Shown one piece after another: positions 24,737 through 33,476 of a stretch of DNA of 64,000 nucleotides. Each line of letters starts with the position of its first letter. Positions within the stretch are counted from its first letter, which is position 1. A program made the position numbers and the translations under genes. Location of the stretch: NCBI GenBank assembly GCA_047610385.1, contig JBLGAC010000010.1:1-64000 (forward strand), read 5' to 3'. This DNA comes from JBOCEF01 sp047610385 (GTDB lineage: Bacteria > Pseudomonadota > Alphaproteobacteria > Rhodobacterales > Rhodobacteraceae). The notes below the pieces were generated by a model. It searched no databases, was not told where the DNA came from, and worked only from the letters and a program-made list of their open reading frames with translations.

Positions 24737-26299
24737 CTACTCCCATTCAATGGTGCCGGGGGGTTTGGAGGTGATGTCGTAGGTGACGCGGTTCACGCCC
24801 TCGACCTCATTGATGATGCGGGTGGCGGTTTCGGCAAGGAACGCATGTTCGAACGGGTACCAATCGGCGGTCATCCCGTCGACAGATGTCACCGCACGCA
24901 GCGCCAGCGCGTAATCATAGGTGCGCCCGTCGCCCATCACGCCCACGGTGCGCACCGGCAGCAGGACGGCGAAGGCCTGCCAGATCTCATCATAAAGGCC
25001 GTGCTTGCGGATCTGATCCAGATAGACCGTGTCCGCCTTGCGCAGGATCGCCAGCTTGGCACGCGTGATCTCGCCGGGGCAGCGGATTGCTAGGCCTGGG
25101 CCGGGGAAGGGATGGCGGCCGACAAACGCTTCGGGCAGGCCAAGTTCGCGCCCCAGGGCCCGGACCTCATCCTTGAACAATTCGCGCAGTGGCTCCACCA
25201 GCTTCATGTTCATGCGTTCGGGCAGGCCGCCCACATTGTGGTGGCTTTTGATGGTGACCGAGGGGCCGCCAGTGAAGCTGACGCTTTCAATCACGTCGGG
25301 GTAAAGCGTGCCTTGCGCAAGAAATTCTGCACCGCCGATGGATTTGGCGTGCAGGTCAAACACGTCGATGAACAGCCCGCCGATGATCTTGCGCTTTTTC
25401 TCGGGGTCCGAGACCCCTGTCAGCGCGTCGATGAAGCGGTCTTGTTCGTCCGCGTGGATCAGTGGGATGTTGTAGTTGTCGCGGAACAGGGTCACGACCT
25501 CTTCGGCCTCGCCCGCGCGCATCATGCCGGTGTCGACAAAGACGCAAGTCAGCTGGTCGCCGATGGCTTCGTGGATCAGCACCGCAGCGACCGAGCTGTC
25601 GACGCCGCCGGACAATCCGCAGATCACCTTTTTGTCGCCAACCTGCTCGCGGATGCGGGTGATCGCCTCGCCGCGATAGGCGGCCATGGTCCAGTCGCCG
25701 TGCAGCCCGCAGATGTCGCGCACGAAGTTGCGCAGGATCGTGGCACCGTTCGGGGTGTGGTGCACTTCGGGGTGGAACTGCACCGCGTAAAAACCACGCG
25801 CGTCATCGGCCACGGCGCCCTGGGGCGCGTTGGCTGAGGCACCGATGACCCGAAAGCCGTCGGGCAGTGCGGTGACCCGGTCGCCATGGGACATCCACAC
25901 CAGTTCCGACGATCCCTTGGGCGCGAGGCCTTTGAACAGCGGATGCTCTTCTTCGATGGTCAGGAAGGCGCGGCCGAACTCACGCTCCAGCCCCGCCTCG
26001 ACGCTGCCGCCAAGCTGATGGACCATGACCTGCTGGCCATAGCAGATCCCCAGCACTGGCACGCCAAGTGACCAGATCGCATCCGGGACGCGGGGGGACC
26101 CGGCCTCGGTCACGCTGGCCGGCCCGCCTGACAGGATGATGCCCTTTGGGGCCATCTCCCGCACTGAAGCGTCGGTCAATTTGTTGAAGGGTGCGATTTC
26201 GCAATACGTCCCGCTTTCGCGCAAGCGGCGCGCGATAAGCTGGGTTACCTGAGAGCCGAGATCGACGATCAGGATCAGGTCGTGATCGGTTGTTTTCAT
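24737..26299 (-). CDS. guaA: GMP synthase (glutamine-hydrolysing)
   Basis: The 520-residue protein makes GMP from XMP, ATP and glutamine. The N-terminal class I amidotransferase domain has LGICYGQQ with the nucleophile Cys86 and FHPEVHHT with its catalytic His and Glu. The ATP pyrophosphatase domain has the PP-loop GLSGGVDSS, and the C-terminal dimerisation domain ends ITSKPPGTIEWE, the conserved family terminus. The start at 26299 (MKTTDHDLILIVDLG) is chosen because the amidotransferase fold starts there. Confidence 0.98.
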   Translation of the reverse strand: MKTTDHDLILIVDLGSQVTQLIARRLRESGTYCEIAPFNKLTDASVREMAPKGIILSGGPASVTEAGSPRVPDAIWSLGVPVLGICYGQQVMVHQLGGSVEAGLEREFGRAFLTIEEEHPLFKGLAPKGSSELVWMSHGDRVTALPDGFRVIGASANAPQGAVADDARGFYAVQFHPEVHHTPNGATILRNFVRDICGLHGDWTMAAYRGEAITRIREQVGDKKVICGLSGGVDSSVAAVLIHEAIGDQLTCVFVDTGMMRAGEAEEVVTLFRDNYNIPLIHADEQDRFIDALTGVSDPEKKRKIIGGLFIDVFDLHAKSIGGAEFLAQGTLYPDVIESVSFTGGPSVTIKSHHNVGGLPERMNMKLVEPLRELFKDEVRALGRELGLPEAFVGRHPFPGPGLAIRCPGEITRAKLAILRKADTVYLDQIRKHGLYDEIWQAFAVLLPVRTVGVMGDGRTYDYALALRAVTSVDGMTADWYPFEHAFLAETATRIINEVEGVNRVTYDITSKPPGTIEWE

Positions 26300-26327
26300 G
26301 GCGACCCCATACCCCAATTTGTGGGCC

Positions 26328-26366
26328 GCGGGAAACGACAAAGCCGCCGCAGGGGGCTGCGGCGGC
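26328..26366 (-). terminator. Terminator after the desaturase gene
   Basis: GCCGCCGCA and TGCGGCGGC form a perfect 9-base stem around a 6-base loop. On the minus strand it is followed by TTTGTCGTTTCC. It lies 60 bases after the desaturase stop and just before guaA. Confidence 0.65.
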
Positions 26367-26426
26367 TGCATGGCCGGCCAGGGGGCGTTTTGGCCATCCC
26401 CCGGCCGGGCGTGGTGATTGGCGTGA

Positions 26427-27563
26427 CTATTCTGCGGCGATGGGGCGGCGGCGGCCTTCGGCGGCCAATTCCGCAGCGTTCAGGGGTTTTCGGGCCATGT
26501 TGCGCAGGTGGCGGTAGTGGCCGAACAGCATCTGCAACATCGACATGCGGTGATAGGGCAAGCCGTCTGCCTCAGCCTCTTGCTGCAAAATCGGCGACAG
26601 CTTGGTGTAAAGCGTGTGCGGCACATTGGGCATCAGGTGGTGCGAGGTGTGCGCGTTCAGCCCGCCGAAGAAAAATGCTGCGACCTTTGATTCGGGGGCC
26701 CAGTCGCATGAGGTCATCACCACATGCTGGCCCCAGTCATGGTCCAGGTGGTCGTCATGGCCAGCTTCGGGAAAGGCGGTGTCCTCATGGATATGGGTGC
26801 CGACCAGAATCAATGTCAGCAGCGTGGATGCGCCCATGTAGCTGATCATGTAGCCCCCGAACCACGGCCAGAACGACAGGTTCAGAATGAACAGGGGTGC
26901 GATGGCCAGGCTGAGATGGATTGCCTTGGTCCCCAGAAAAAACGCCGTCATCCGCGGTGTCGCCCATTTTTTGGGGTCATCCTTGCGGGCGATGACCAGG
27001 CTGAACCAGTCCATCACATAGACCCTGAGCGGCAGCGCCAGCCCATAGAGCAGCGGCGCGTAATAAGGCTGGAACCGGTGGATCGGCAGCCACGGATGAT
27101 GGGGTGTCATGCGCAGCAGAATGGTCGCGTCCACATCGGTGTCCGCGCCTTCGAGGTTAGAGAACATGTGATGGTTGTGGATGTGCCGGTGCCGCCACAG
27201 ATGACCCGACATGCCCAGCACGCCGAAGGTGGCGACCATAAGCAAGTCGTTGATCAAAGGCGTTTTTGACGCCGCGCCGTGGGACGCGTCATGGCCGATG
27301 TTGATCGGCAGCATGGTCAGCGCCAGCGCCGACAGCATCGCCAGCCCCAGCGTGCCCCAGCCAACAGCGACCGACAGCATCGACAGATAGGCTGTCGCGG
27401 CGATCACCAACCACAGCCCCGCTTTGATCCAGATTGCCCGGCGCGCCGCGTCTTCGTCCGCTGTGATCATATCGCGGGCGCGTCCGCGCACGCGGTCAAG
27501 AAAAGAGGGCGGTTTGGGTTTCTGAAATTTGTAGCGCCGTGGGGTTGGCTGTGCCTGCATCAT
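26427..27563 (-). CDS. Membrane fatty acid desaturase
   Basis: The 378-residue integral membrane di-iron desaturase introduces a double bond in a fatty acyl chain. The three histidine boxes are intact: GHDASHG, HRHIHNHHM and NAHTSHHLMP, separated by pairs of hydrophobic helices as in the front-end/delta-6-like membrane desaturases. A start at 27563 (MMQAQ) is preferred because GAGGAT lies about 9 bases upstream; an ATG at 27596 has no such site. Substrate and regiospecificity cannot be read from the sequence. It is a single-gene unit with its own terminator. Confidence 0.87.
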   Translation of the reverse strand: MMQAQPTPRRYKFQKPKPPSFLDRVRGRARDMITADEDAARRAIWIKAGLWLVIAATAYLSMLSVAVGWGTLGLAMLSALALTMLPINIGHDASHGAASKTPLINDLLMVATFGVLGMSGHLWRHRHIHNHHMFSNLEGADTDVDATILLRMTPHHPWLPIHRFQPYYAPLLYGLALPLRVYVMDWFSLVIARKDDPKKWATPRMTAFFLGTKAIHLSLAIAPLFILNLSFWPWFGGYMISYMGASTLLTLILVGTHIHEDTAFPEAGHDDHLDHDWGQHVVMTSCDWAPESKVAAFFFGGLNAHTSHHLMPNVPHTLYTKLSPILQQEAEADGLPYHRMSMLQMLFGHYRHLRNMARKPLNAAELAAEGRRRPIAAE

Positions 27564-27876
27564 GTTCGACGATCCTCGAAACTCGGGTTCATTCATACCA
27601 GTGGCGCAATCAGAAGGCGATTTGAACTGTTTTTTACATTAAATTTAACAGATACTTACGTTTTTTAATCAGGTGCCCGACAATTACCCCAAATTTTCCC
27701 ATCCTGGGCCTGGTCTCGGCCCGATGCTGCGCGATCGCGCACTGATCGGTTCAATGTCGCACTTGGTCGCCGCTGCGGCGGGTTTCTCGCGCGCAGGGGG
27801 CGCTCGGTCCCGTATCAACATGGCTTGGACATAAGGCTGGGGCGTGCGCATCGCCCCGCGATCGGCGGAGGCGGGC
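27564..27876. other. Divergent intergenic region upstream of the desaturase and MttB-like genes
   Basis: The part nearest the desaturase (27620-27690) is AT-rich and likely holds its promoter, but I cannot fix -35/-10 boxes with confidence. No gene, repeat or RNA is visible. Confidence 0.4.
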
Positions 27877-29454
27877 ATGGCGGACGGGCACGAACAGGCA
27901 GAAGTGGGCGGCGAAGCGGTGGCGGCGAAACGGCGCGGGCGCGGTGGCGGCGGGGCCGTGCGGCGGGCTGAGCGGACGGCGAAACGCATCGAATGCGCGC
28001 CGACGATCCTGCGGCGGGTCCCCGAAATGCAGATCCTCGACGAAGAGGGGCTGGCAATCATTGAGGCCAATGCCGAAATCGTGCTGGAGGAAACCGGCGT
28101 CGCCTTTGTCGACAATCCCGAAGCGCTGCGGCGCTGGCGCGAGGCGGGTGCCGATGTGCGCGGTGAACGGGTGCGCATTCCCAAAGGGCTGGCGCGCAAG
28201 CTGTGCGCCACCGCCCCTGCGAAATTCACCCAGACCGCCCGAAACCCTGACCGTGCGGTGGAAATCGGCGGCAAGAACCTCGTGCTTGCGCCCGTCTACG
28301 GCCCCCCCTTTGTGCGCGATCTGGACGGCGGACGGCGCTATGCCACGATGGAGGATTTCCGCAATTTCGTGAAGCTGGGCTACATGTCCAAATGGCTTCA
28401 GCATTCTGGCGGCACAGTGTGTGAGCCGACGGATGTCGCGGTCAACAAGCGCCATCTGGACATGATGCTGGCCCACATGACGCTGAGCGACAAACCCTTC
28501 ATGGGCTCAGTCACTGAACCGTCGCGGGCGGCTGATTCGGTGGCGATGTGCGATATTTTGTTCGGGCGCGATTTCGTGCGTGAGAACACGGTGATGACCT
28601 CGCTCATCAACATCAACTCACCGCTGACGTTCGATTCGACGATGATGGGCGCGCTGGAGGTTTACGCCGCTGCCAATCAGGCCTGCATCATTTCCCCGTT
28701 CATCGTCGGTGGCGCGATGGCGCCGGTGTCGGTGGCTGGCACGCTGACCCAGGTTCTGGCTGAGGTGATGGCTGGCATCGCCTATTCCCAGCTGATCCGT
28801 CCCGGTGCGCCGATCATTTTCGGGGCGTTCGTGACCTCTATCGACATGAATTCAGGCGCGCCGACCTTCGGCACGCCCGAAGCGACCAAGATCCTGTGGG
28901 GCGCGGGGCAGCTTGCGCGCCGTCTTGGGGTTCCGTTCCGGTCGGGCGGCGCGCTGTGCGGGTCCAAACTGCCCGACGCGCAGGCGGCCTACGAATCGGC
29001 CAACACCTTGAACGCGGCTTTGCTGGGGGGCGTGAACTTCATGCTTCACGCGTGCGGTTGGCTCGAAGGCGGGCTGGTGTCGTCCTACGAGAAATTCGTG
29101 ATGGATGCGGACCAGCTGGGGGCGATGCATTCTTTGGCCGCAGGCATCGACATGTCGGAAAACGGTCAGGCGATGGACGCAATCCGGGAGGTCGGGCCAG
29201 GTGGCCATTTCCTGGGCTGCGCGCACACGCTTGGCAATTTCAAATCTGCGTTCTGGCGCTCAGAACTGTTCGACAACAAGCCGTTTGAGACCTGGTCCGA
29301 AGAGGGCGGTCGCGACACCGCCCAGCTGGCAAACGCTCGGTGGAAAAAGATGCTGGCGGACTATGAACAGCCCGCGCTGGATCCCGGGATTGCCGAAGCG
29401 CTGGCCGCCTATGTGACCGAGCGTAAGGCGAGCATGCCCGACGCGTTCGGCTGA
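27877..29454 (+). CDS. Trimethylamine methyltransferase (MttB) family protein, non-pyrrolysine type
   Basis: The 525-residue protein belongs to the MttB superfamily of corrinoid-dependent methyltransferases. Recognisable segments are EANAEIVLEETGVAF, LQHSGGTVCEPTDVA, NINSPLTFDSTMMGAL and GGVNFMLHACGWLEGG. The frame runs through without an in-frame amber codon, so it is the pyrrolysine-free branch, some members of which demethylate betaines such as glycine betaine. The ATG at 27877 has GGAGG six bases upstream. No corrinoid protein gene lies beside it, so the partner must be elsewhere and the substrate is open. Confidence 0.88.
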   Translation: MADGHEQAEVGGEAVAAKRRGRGGGGAVRRAERTAKRIECAPTILRRVPEMQILDEEGLAIIEANAEIVLEETGVAFVDNPEALRRWREAGADVRGERVRIPKGLARKLCATAPAKFTQTARNPDRAVEIGGKNLVLAPVYGPPFVRDLDGGRRYATMEDFRNFVKLGYMSKWLQHSGGTVCEPTDVAVNKRHLDMMLAHMTLSDKPFMGSVTEPSRAADSVAMCDILFGRDFVRENTVMTSLININSPLTFDSTMMGALEVYAAANQACIISPFIVGGAMAPVSVAGTLTQVLAEVMAGIAYSQLIRPGAPIIFGAFVTSIDMNSGAPTFGTPEATKILWGAGQLARRLGVPFRSGGALCGSKLPDAQAAYESANTLNAALLGGVNFMLHACGWLEGGLVSSYEKFVMDADQLGAMHSLAAGIDMSENGQAMDAIREVGPGGHFLGCAHTLGNFKSAFWRSELFDNKPFETWSEEGGRDTAQLANARWKKMLADYEQPALDPGIAEALAAYVTERKASMPDAFG

Positions 29455-29492
29455 TCGCGGCGGGACGGTTCCGCCTGGCTTGGTGCCGGCGC

Positions 29493-29571
29493 GGGGCCGT
29501 CCCCCGCCTGCGTCTCAGTTTTGGGGCCGTCGCCCCCTTGGGTCTTAGTTTCAGGGCCGTGGGCCCTGGCG
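29493..29571. repeat. 30-base imperfect tandem repeat
   Basis: GGGGCCGT (third copy AGGGCCGT) recurs at 29493, 29523 and 29553, exactly 30 bases apart, each followed by a C-rich stretch and GTCT(C/T)AGTTT in the first two units. The array lies 40 bases after the mttB-like stop and within a gap with no gene (29455-29615). Each unit can form a short GC hairpin. Confidence 0.6.
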
Positions 29572-29615
29572 TGATCGCCCGATTTAGGCGGCCGCGCGTG
29601 TGATTGCCGGGGGTG

Positions 29616-30077
29616 TCAGCCCTCGGCGCGCTTGGCCGTCAGCGCCATGGATTCAGCCACCAGCGCCGACAGAACCTGCACATGGCGCAGCGACGAATAG
29701 GCATATGAGCCGGACAGGCGGTCCGCCTCAATCTGCGCTTCGATCCCCAGCAGACGTGACACGATGTCGACGCCTTTGCGCGGCCCGGTCATGCCCGGCA
29801 GCGATCCGCGCAGATCCCGTTCCCGACGATACATTTTGGCACCTTCGCGTGCTGCCCGTGCCAGCAGGCGGGGGCGGCGCAGCAGGCCTGTGGTCTCCGG
29901 CTCGACCATGGGGGCAGGGGACACTTGCCGGATCTCGGACCGGCGCGATGCGACGAGCCGCTCTTTCACCTCTCCGGCGATTGCTTCGGGGCTGCGCAGG
30001 GGGGCGTCGCGGCGACCGGTGAAGGCGGCGTGACGGGTCGACTGGGCGGGTTCGGTGCGAAGGGCAGCAAGGGTCAT
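29616..30077 (-). CDS. DUF6477 family protein
   Basis: The 153-residue basic protein resembles a small family restricted to Rhodobacterales, with the core RRPRLLARAAREGAKMYRRER and a C-terminal helical part RLLGIEAQIEADRLSGSYAYSSLRH (split here as RLLGIEAQIEADR and SGSYAYSSLRH). ATG 30077 has AAGGAT about 8 bases upstream. It is divergent from the DUF6456 gene, an arrangement I recall in related genomes. Function is unknown. Confidence 0.7.
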   Translation of the reverse strand: MTLAALRTEPAQSTRHAAFTGRRDAPLRSPEAIAGEVKERLVASRRSEIRQVSPAPMVEPETTGLLRRPRLLARAAREGAKMYRRERDLRGSLPGMTGPRKGVDIVSRLLGIEAQIEADRLSGSYAYSSLRHVQVLSALVAESMALTAKRAEG

Positions 30078-30223
30078 GAACGCATCCTTTGGTTGATTTC
30101 GCACTCATCCTGACTCAGCCCAAGCGGGTGTTGCGTGGAATTCAAGTTTAGCGCGCGCTCAAATTATTGATATCTATTAATGGTTTGAGGAAATTCGTTC
30201 AGAAAGCAGATTCAAAACGTCGG

Positions 30224-30238
30224 TTAACTGGCGATTCA
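30224..30238. promoter_or_regulatory. Possible degenerate CtrA-like site
   Basis: TTAA-N7-TTCA lies in the divergent region between the DUF6477 and DUF6456 genes, 7 of 8 positions of the CtrA motif TTAA-N7-TTAA. Such matches occur by chance in AT-rich DNA; the upstream region is otherwise featureless. Confidence 0.3.
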
Positions 30239-30294
30239 GGAATCAACCTTAGCGTGAAATTGCCTCAATTTTGCGGACAAGGCGGATTTCTCAA

Positions 30295-31482
30295 ATGCAA
30301 ACGGAACTCGCGATCCGGGGCTGCACGCAGGCTGCGCGTCAGGCTCTCGGACATATCACCGACCCCCGTCGGTTGAACGAAGCGGGAGACTACCTCGCGC
30401 ACACCGTCGCCGGCATCCCGATGCGGGATCTGGCGCGGCGGCGCGGGGTGCATCCCTCAACCGTTCTGCGTGCGGTCCGCCGGCTTGAAGCCCGGCGGGA
30501 CGATCCGTTGCATGACGCCTTGTTCGCAGATGCAGAGGCCCTTTTGGCCGCCTCGGGCGGCCCCGAAGCATTCGCTCTAGAGATGGAGACTGCGTTGCCT
30601 GACCTCCGTTCAAACGACAGATCGCTTGATGACCGCACCGTGGAAAAAGAAGCCCGCCGTATCCTGCGCCGGCTGAGCGAACCGCGCGCTTTCCTTGCCA
30701 TGGCCCGGGGTGCCGACACCGCTTGCGTGTTTCGCCCCGGTGATGAAGGGCCGGTGACGCTGGCGAAGGTTGCGGTGAAGCTGGCGCGCGATTTCGCGGG
30801 GCGCGATTGGATCATCTGCGCCGCGCGCAGTCAGGCGATGGCCAAATATGAAATCTCCGATGCCGGGCGCGCTTGGCTCAAACGCGTTCTGCTGGGCGAT
30901 GGCGACGCGCGCCGCCGTGCCGCCGAAACCCCCGGTCTGGCTGAGGCGCCCAGCGTCTTTTCCCGCCAGCACCAGCTGGAGGGCGAGCGTTCCGTGTCCG
31001 AAGGCACCACAACTGTTCGCGTGAAGGTGAATATCGGGGAAACCCCGCTGGGCTGGCTGTCGCGGCGCAAGGGGTCGGATGGCAAAGCGTTTCTGTCCCC
31101 TGAGGAGGTGGTTGCCGGGGAACGCTTGCGCGAGGATTTCGAACAGGCGCAGATCGGCCCCAAGGTTGGCCAGGATTGGGCACGGTTCCTTGCGCCAGTG
31201 GACGAATCTGGCATCAGCCAGCTGCGCACCCCCTGCGATGGGCCGTCGGGTGCCCGCGATCGGCTGGCCGGTGCGATGAAGGCGCTGGGCCCGGGGCTGA
31301 ACGACGTGGCGCTGCGGGCCTGCTGCTTTCTTGAGGGGCTTGAGGCCACCGAGCGGCGCATGGGCTGGTCGGCGCGGTCGGGCAAGGTGGTGCTGAAAAT
31401 CGCCCTGACCCGTCTGGCTGAGCATTACGGCCTGACCGCCGGGCGCCGTGGTCGGGATGGTGCGATGCGCCGCGCGGGTTGA
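30295..31482 (+). CDS. DUF6456 helix-turn-helix protein
   Basis: The 395-residue protein begins with a helix-turn-helix (residues about 15-60: LAHTVAGIPMRDLARRRGVH then PSTVLRAVRRLEARRDD). A C-terminal conserved domain (about 300-390) contains DRLAGAMKALGPGLNDVALRAC, family DUF6456. Alphaproteobacterial members look like DNA-binding regulators. The ATG at 30295 follows AAGGCGG; a TTG at 30271 is possible. The divergent DUF6477 neighbour may be functionally linked. The regulated genes are not known. Confidence 0.72.
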   Translation: MQTELAIRGCTQAARQALGHITDPRRLNEAGDYLAHTVAGIPMRDLARRRGVHPSTVLRAVRRLEARRDDPLHDALFADAEALLAASGGPEAFALEMETALPDLRSNDRSLDDRTVEKEARRILRRLSEPRAFLAMARGADTACVFRPGDEGPVTLAKVAVKLARDFAGRDWIICAARSQAMAKYEISDAGRAWLKRVLLGDGDARRRAAETPGLAEAPSVFSRQHQLEGERSVSEGTTTVRVKVNIGETPLGWLSRRKGSDGKAFLSPEEVVAGERLREDFEQAQIGPKVGQDWARFLAPVDESGISQLRTPCDGPSGARDRLAGAMKALGPGLNDVALRACCFLEGLEATERRMGWSARSGKVVLKIALTRLAEHYGLTAGRRGRDGAMRRAG

Positions 31483-31591
31483 TCTGGTGCGCGGCGGCCG
31501 CGACGTTTCGGCCGCCGTGCTCAGGAAATGTTGCAATGCACAATTTTTCTGCTATTTGCTGTGCAGGTGCACCATAACTCGGAGTCTCGCC

Positions 31592-32305
31592 ATGCAGATG
31601 GAAACCGCGTTCGCAGTCCCGTTCATGAAGCGGGATAACGAAACATTCTACAATTATTGCCTGAGCTTCTCGCCCGCGGCGCCGTTCTTCGGCGTGCCGT
31701 GGCGTTTTGCGGCCGGCCTCAAGATCGTGCCCGACGCGCCCAAAGCGGGCGTCGAAGCCGCTCAGGCCGTGATCGACGATGCGGTCTTGGTCACCGAGAA
31801 AGTGGCTGAGACGCTGGAAGCCGCGGTCAAAGTGATGGCTGCGGGCATCGCTGCTGAGGCGGCGAATATCGAAGCGCCTGCCGATGACGTGCCGGTTGAA
31901 GCTGCGCCGGTTGAAGCTGCGCCGGTTGAAGCTGCGCCGGTTGAAGCTGTGATGGCTGAAGCAGTGCCGGTTCAAGTCGCGCTGGTTGAAACCACTGAAG
32001 CAGTGGAAGACGTGCAGACCGATCTTCTCGACGCTGCCTCCGCTGCCTCCGCTGCCTCCGCCGCCTCCGCCGCGCCCGAGGGATTGCTGACCGAAGCGCC
32101 CACCGTGATCGACGATCTCAAGCTGATCAAAGGCGTTGGTCCCAAGCTTGAGGCTGAGCTGAACGGCATTGGCATCTACACTTTCGCGCAAATCGCCACG
32201 ATGACCGAGGCGCAGATTGTCTGGCTTGATGAGCAGATCTCCTCGGTGCGCGGTCGTCCGATGCGCGACGACTGGGCCGGGCAGGCCAAAGCGCTGGCTG
32301 GCTGA
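31592..32305 (+). CDS. Repeat-rich protein with C-terminal helix-hairpin-helix domain
   Basis: The 237-residue protein has three parts. The N-terminus (about 1-45) is aromatic-rich. The acidic, alanine/valine-rich middle (about 50-165) includes a PVEAA pentapeptide repeated four times and an AAS tripeptide run. The C-terminal HhH fold (about 170-230: LKLIKGVGPKLEAELNGIGI then YTFAQIATMTEAQIVWLDEQ) is like the extensions of some NuoE proteins and of predicted flap-endonuclease-like proteins. GGAG precedes the ATG. The HhH could bind DNA or protein; the role is unknown. An inverted repeat TGCACA/TGTGCA (31537-31565) lies upstream and may be an operator. Confidence 0.72.
   Translation: MQMETAFAVPFMKRDNETFYNYCLSFSPAAPFFGVPWRFAAGLKIVPDAPKAGVEAAQAVIDDAVLVTEKVAETLEAAVKVMAAGIAAEAANIEAPADDVPVEAAPVEAAPVEAAPVEAVMAEAVPVQVALVETTEAVEDVQTDLLDAASAASAASAASAAPEGLLTEAPTVIDDLKLIKGVGPKLEAELNGIGIYTFAQIATMTEAQIVWLDEQISSVRGRPMRDDWAGQAKALAG
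31891..31950 (+). repeat. 15-base coding tandem repeat, four copies
   Basis: GCCGGTTGAAGCTGC is repeated four times without gap (last copy ends in T), encoding PVEAA units. The near-identity of the copies at DNA level indicates recent slippage or expansion. Confidence 0.85.
32033..32068 (+). repeat. 9-base coding tandem repeat, four copies
   Basis: GCTGCCTCC occurs three times followed by one GCCGCCTCC copy, encoding alanine/serine runs in the same protein as the 15-base repeat. Confidence 0.8.
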
Positions 32306-32325
32306 GACCGCCACCTTTCTTGCGA

Positions 32326-32361
32326 AAAGCGCCCCCGGGATTGTGATCCCGGGGGCGCTTT
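32326..32361. terminator. Bidirectional terminator between the HhH gene and fliG
   Basis: A perfect 16-base stem (AAAGCGCCCCCGGGAT with ATCCCGGGGGCGCTTT) and a TGTG loop lies between two converging genes. A-run and T-run on opposite sides let it work in both directions. Confidence 0.85.
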
Positions 32362-32387
32362 CATGTCTGGCACCCAATCTTTGACGC

Positions 32388-33476
32388 TCAATCTTCGGCG
32401 CCGTCCAGTTCGATCAGCCTGATCTCTCCGCGCTTCACCAGAACCTGGACCATTGCGATCACTTCTGCCTGCGCGGCTTCGCCGTCCTTCTTGCGCACCT
32501 CGGGCATGGCGTCGAGGTCTTCGGCGTAGCGTTCGGCCAAACGCTTGGCGATGTTGCCCATGATGAAATCGACCGCGGGGTCGTTGCGTTCCTGCGCGCT
32601 TTTCATCGCGGTCATCATGATTGTTTCTTCGACCGCTTTCACCACCTTGGCGATGTCGCGGGCGCTGACACGGCTGGCGATGTCGGAGAAGGTGAACATT
32701 ACGCGCTGCACTTCCTGCGCAAGACGCGGCGACTGCTCGCCCAGATGCTCCATCATCGAGTCGCGGATGTCCGAGGAAATGTGGTTCATCAGCCCTGCGA
32801 TCAAATCTGCAGGCTTGCGCGCGCCTTGGGTCTTTTCCATCAAAGAGACGAAATCGCGCTCAATCACTTCGCGGACCTGTTCCATCACGGACGGATCGAC
32901 CGACGCGACCCGCGCCATCCGCATCACCACGTCCTGAGCATAGGCGCGATCCAGCTTCTCCAGCACCCGCGCGGCCTGGTCAGACCGCAGCTTGGTCAGC
33001 ACCACCGACGCGAATTGCGGATGCTCCATCGCCAGCCAGTTGGCAAGCGAGCTGTCCGCCGCATCCGCGAGCTTCAGCCAGACCGAGCGCCCGCCGCGTC
33101 CGTCAAGATCCTCCATGATCCGGTTGATGCTGTCGCCATCCATGACCTGACCGAGGAATCGCTTCGCCTCGTCCATGCCGCCGCGCACGTTCATCTCATC
33201 GCCCAGCGTCAGCATGAACTCCTTCAGCACAGCCTCCACCGTCTTGTGGGGGATTTCACGCATGCGCGATACCGCGCGCGCAAAGCGGCGGATGTTGTCC
33301 TCGCCAAGGTTTTTCAGAAATTCTGAGGCGGTTTCTGGCCCCAGCGCGATCAGCACAATGGTCGCGCGTTCGGGCCAGCTCAGGTCCTCAGGATTGGCGG
33401 CAATCGATTTTTTCAGCCCGACTTCTTTTGGAATCGGGTTGGGCGCGTCCGGAATGACTGCGGGAAGATCGTTCAT
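32388..33476 (-). CDS. fliG: Flagellar motor switch protein FliG
   Basis: The 362-residue C-ring protein couples to stator movement and sets rotation direction. The N-terminal domain has SWPERATIVLIALGPETASEFL, which contacts FliF. The middle domain has MEHPQFASVVLTKL, the EHPQ motif. The C-terminal part carries alternating charged helices facing MotA. It is somewhat divergent from enterobacterial FliG, as usual in Rhodobacterales. The ATG at 33476 overlaps the fliP stop as ATGA, so it is the last gene of fliF-fliH-fliN-fliP-fliG and ends at the shared terminator. Confidence 0.9.
   Translation of the reverse strand: MNDLPAVIPDAPNPIPKEVGLKKSIAANPEDLSWPERATIVLIALGPETASEFLKNLGEDNIRRFARAVSRMREIPHKTVEAVLKEFMLTLGDEMNVRGGMDEAKRFLGQVMDGDSINRIMEDLDGRGGRSVWLKLADAADSSLANWLAMEHPQFASVVLTKLRSDQAARVLEKLDRAYAQDVVMRMARVASVDPSVMEQVREVIERDFVSLMEKTQGARKPADLIAGLMNHISSDIRDSMMEHLGEQSPRLAQEVQRVMFTFSDIASRVSARDIAKVVKAVEETIMMTAMKSAQERNDPAVDFIMGNIAKRLAERYAEDLDAMPEVRKKDGEAAQAEVIAMVQVLVKRGEIRLIELDGAED

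Noticed and set aside
29493..29571. CRISPR-like array
   Set aside because: Only two and a half units with diverged sequence and no spacer-repeat alternation; no cas genes anywhere in the window.
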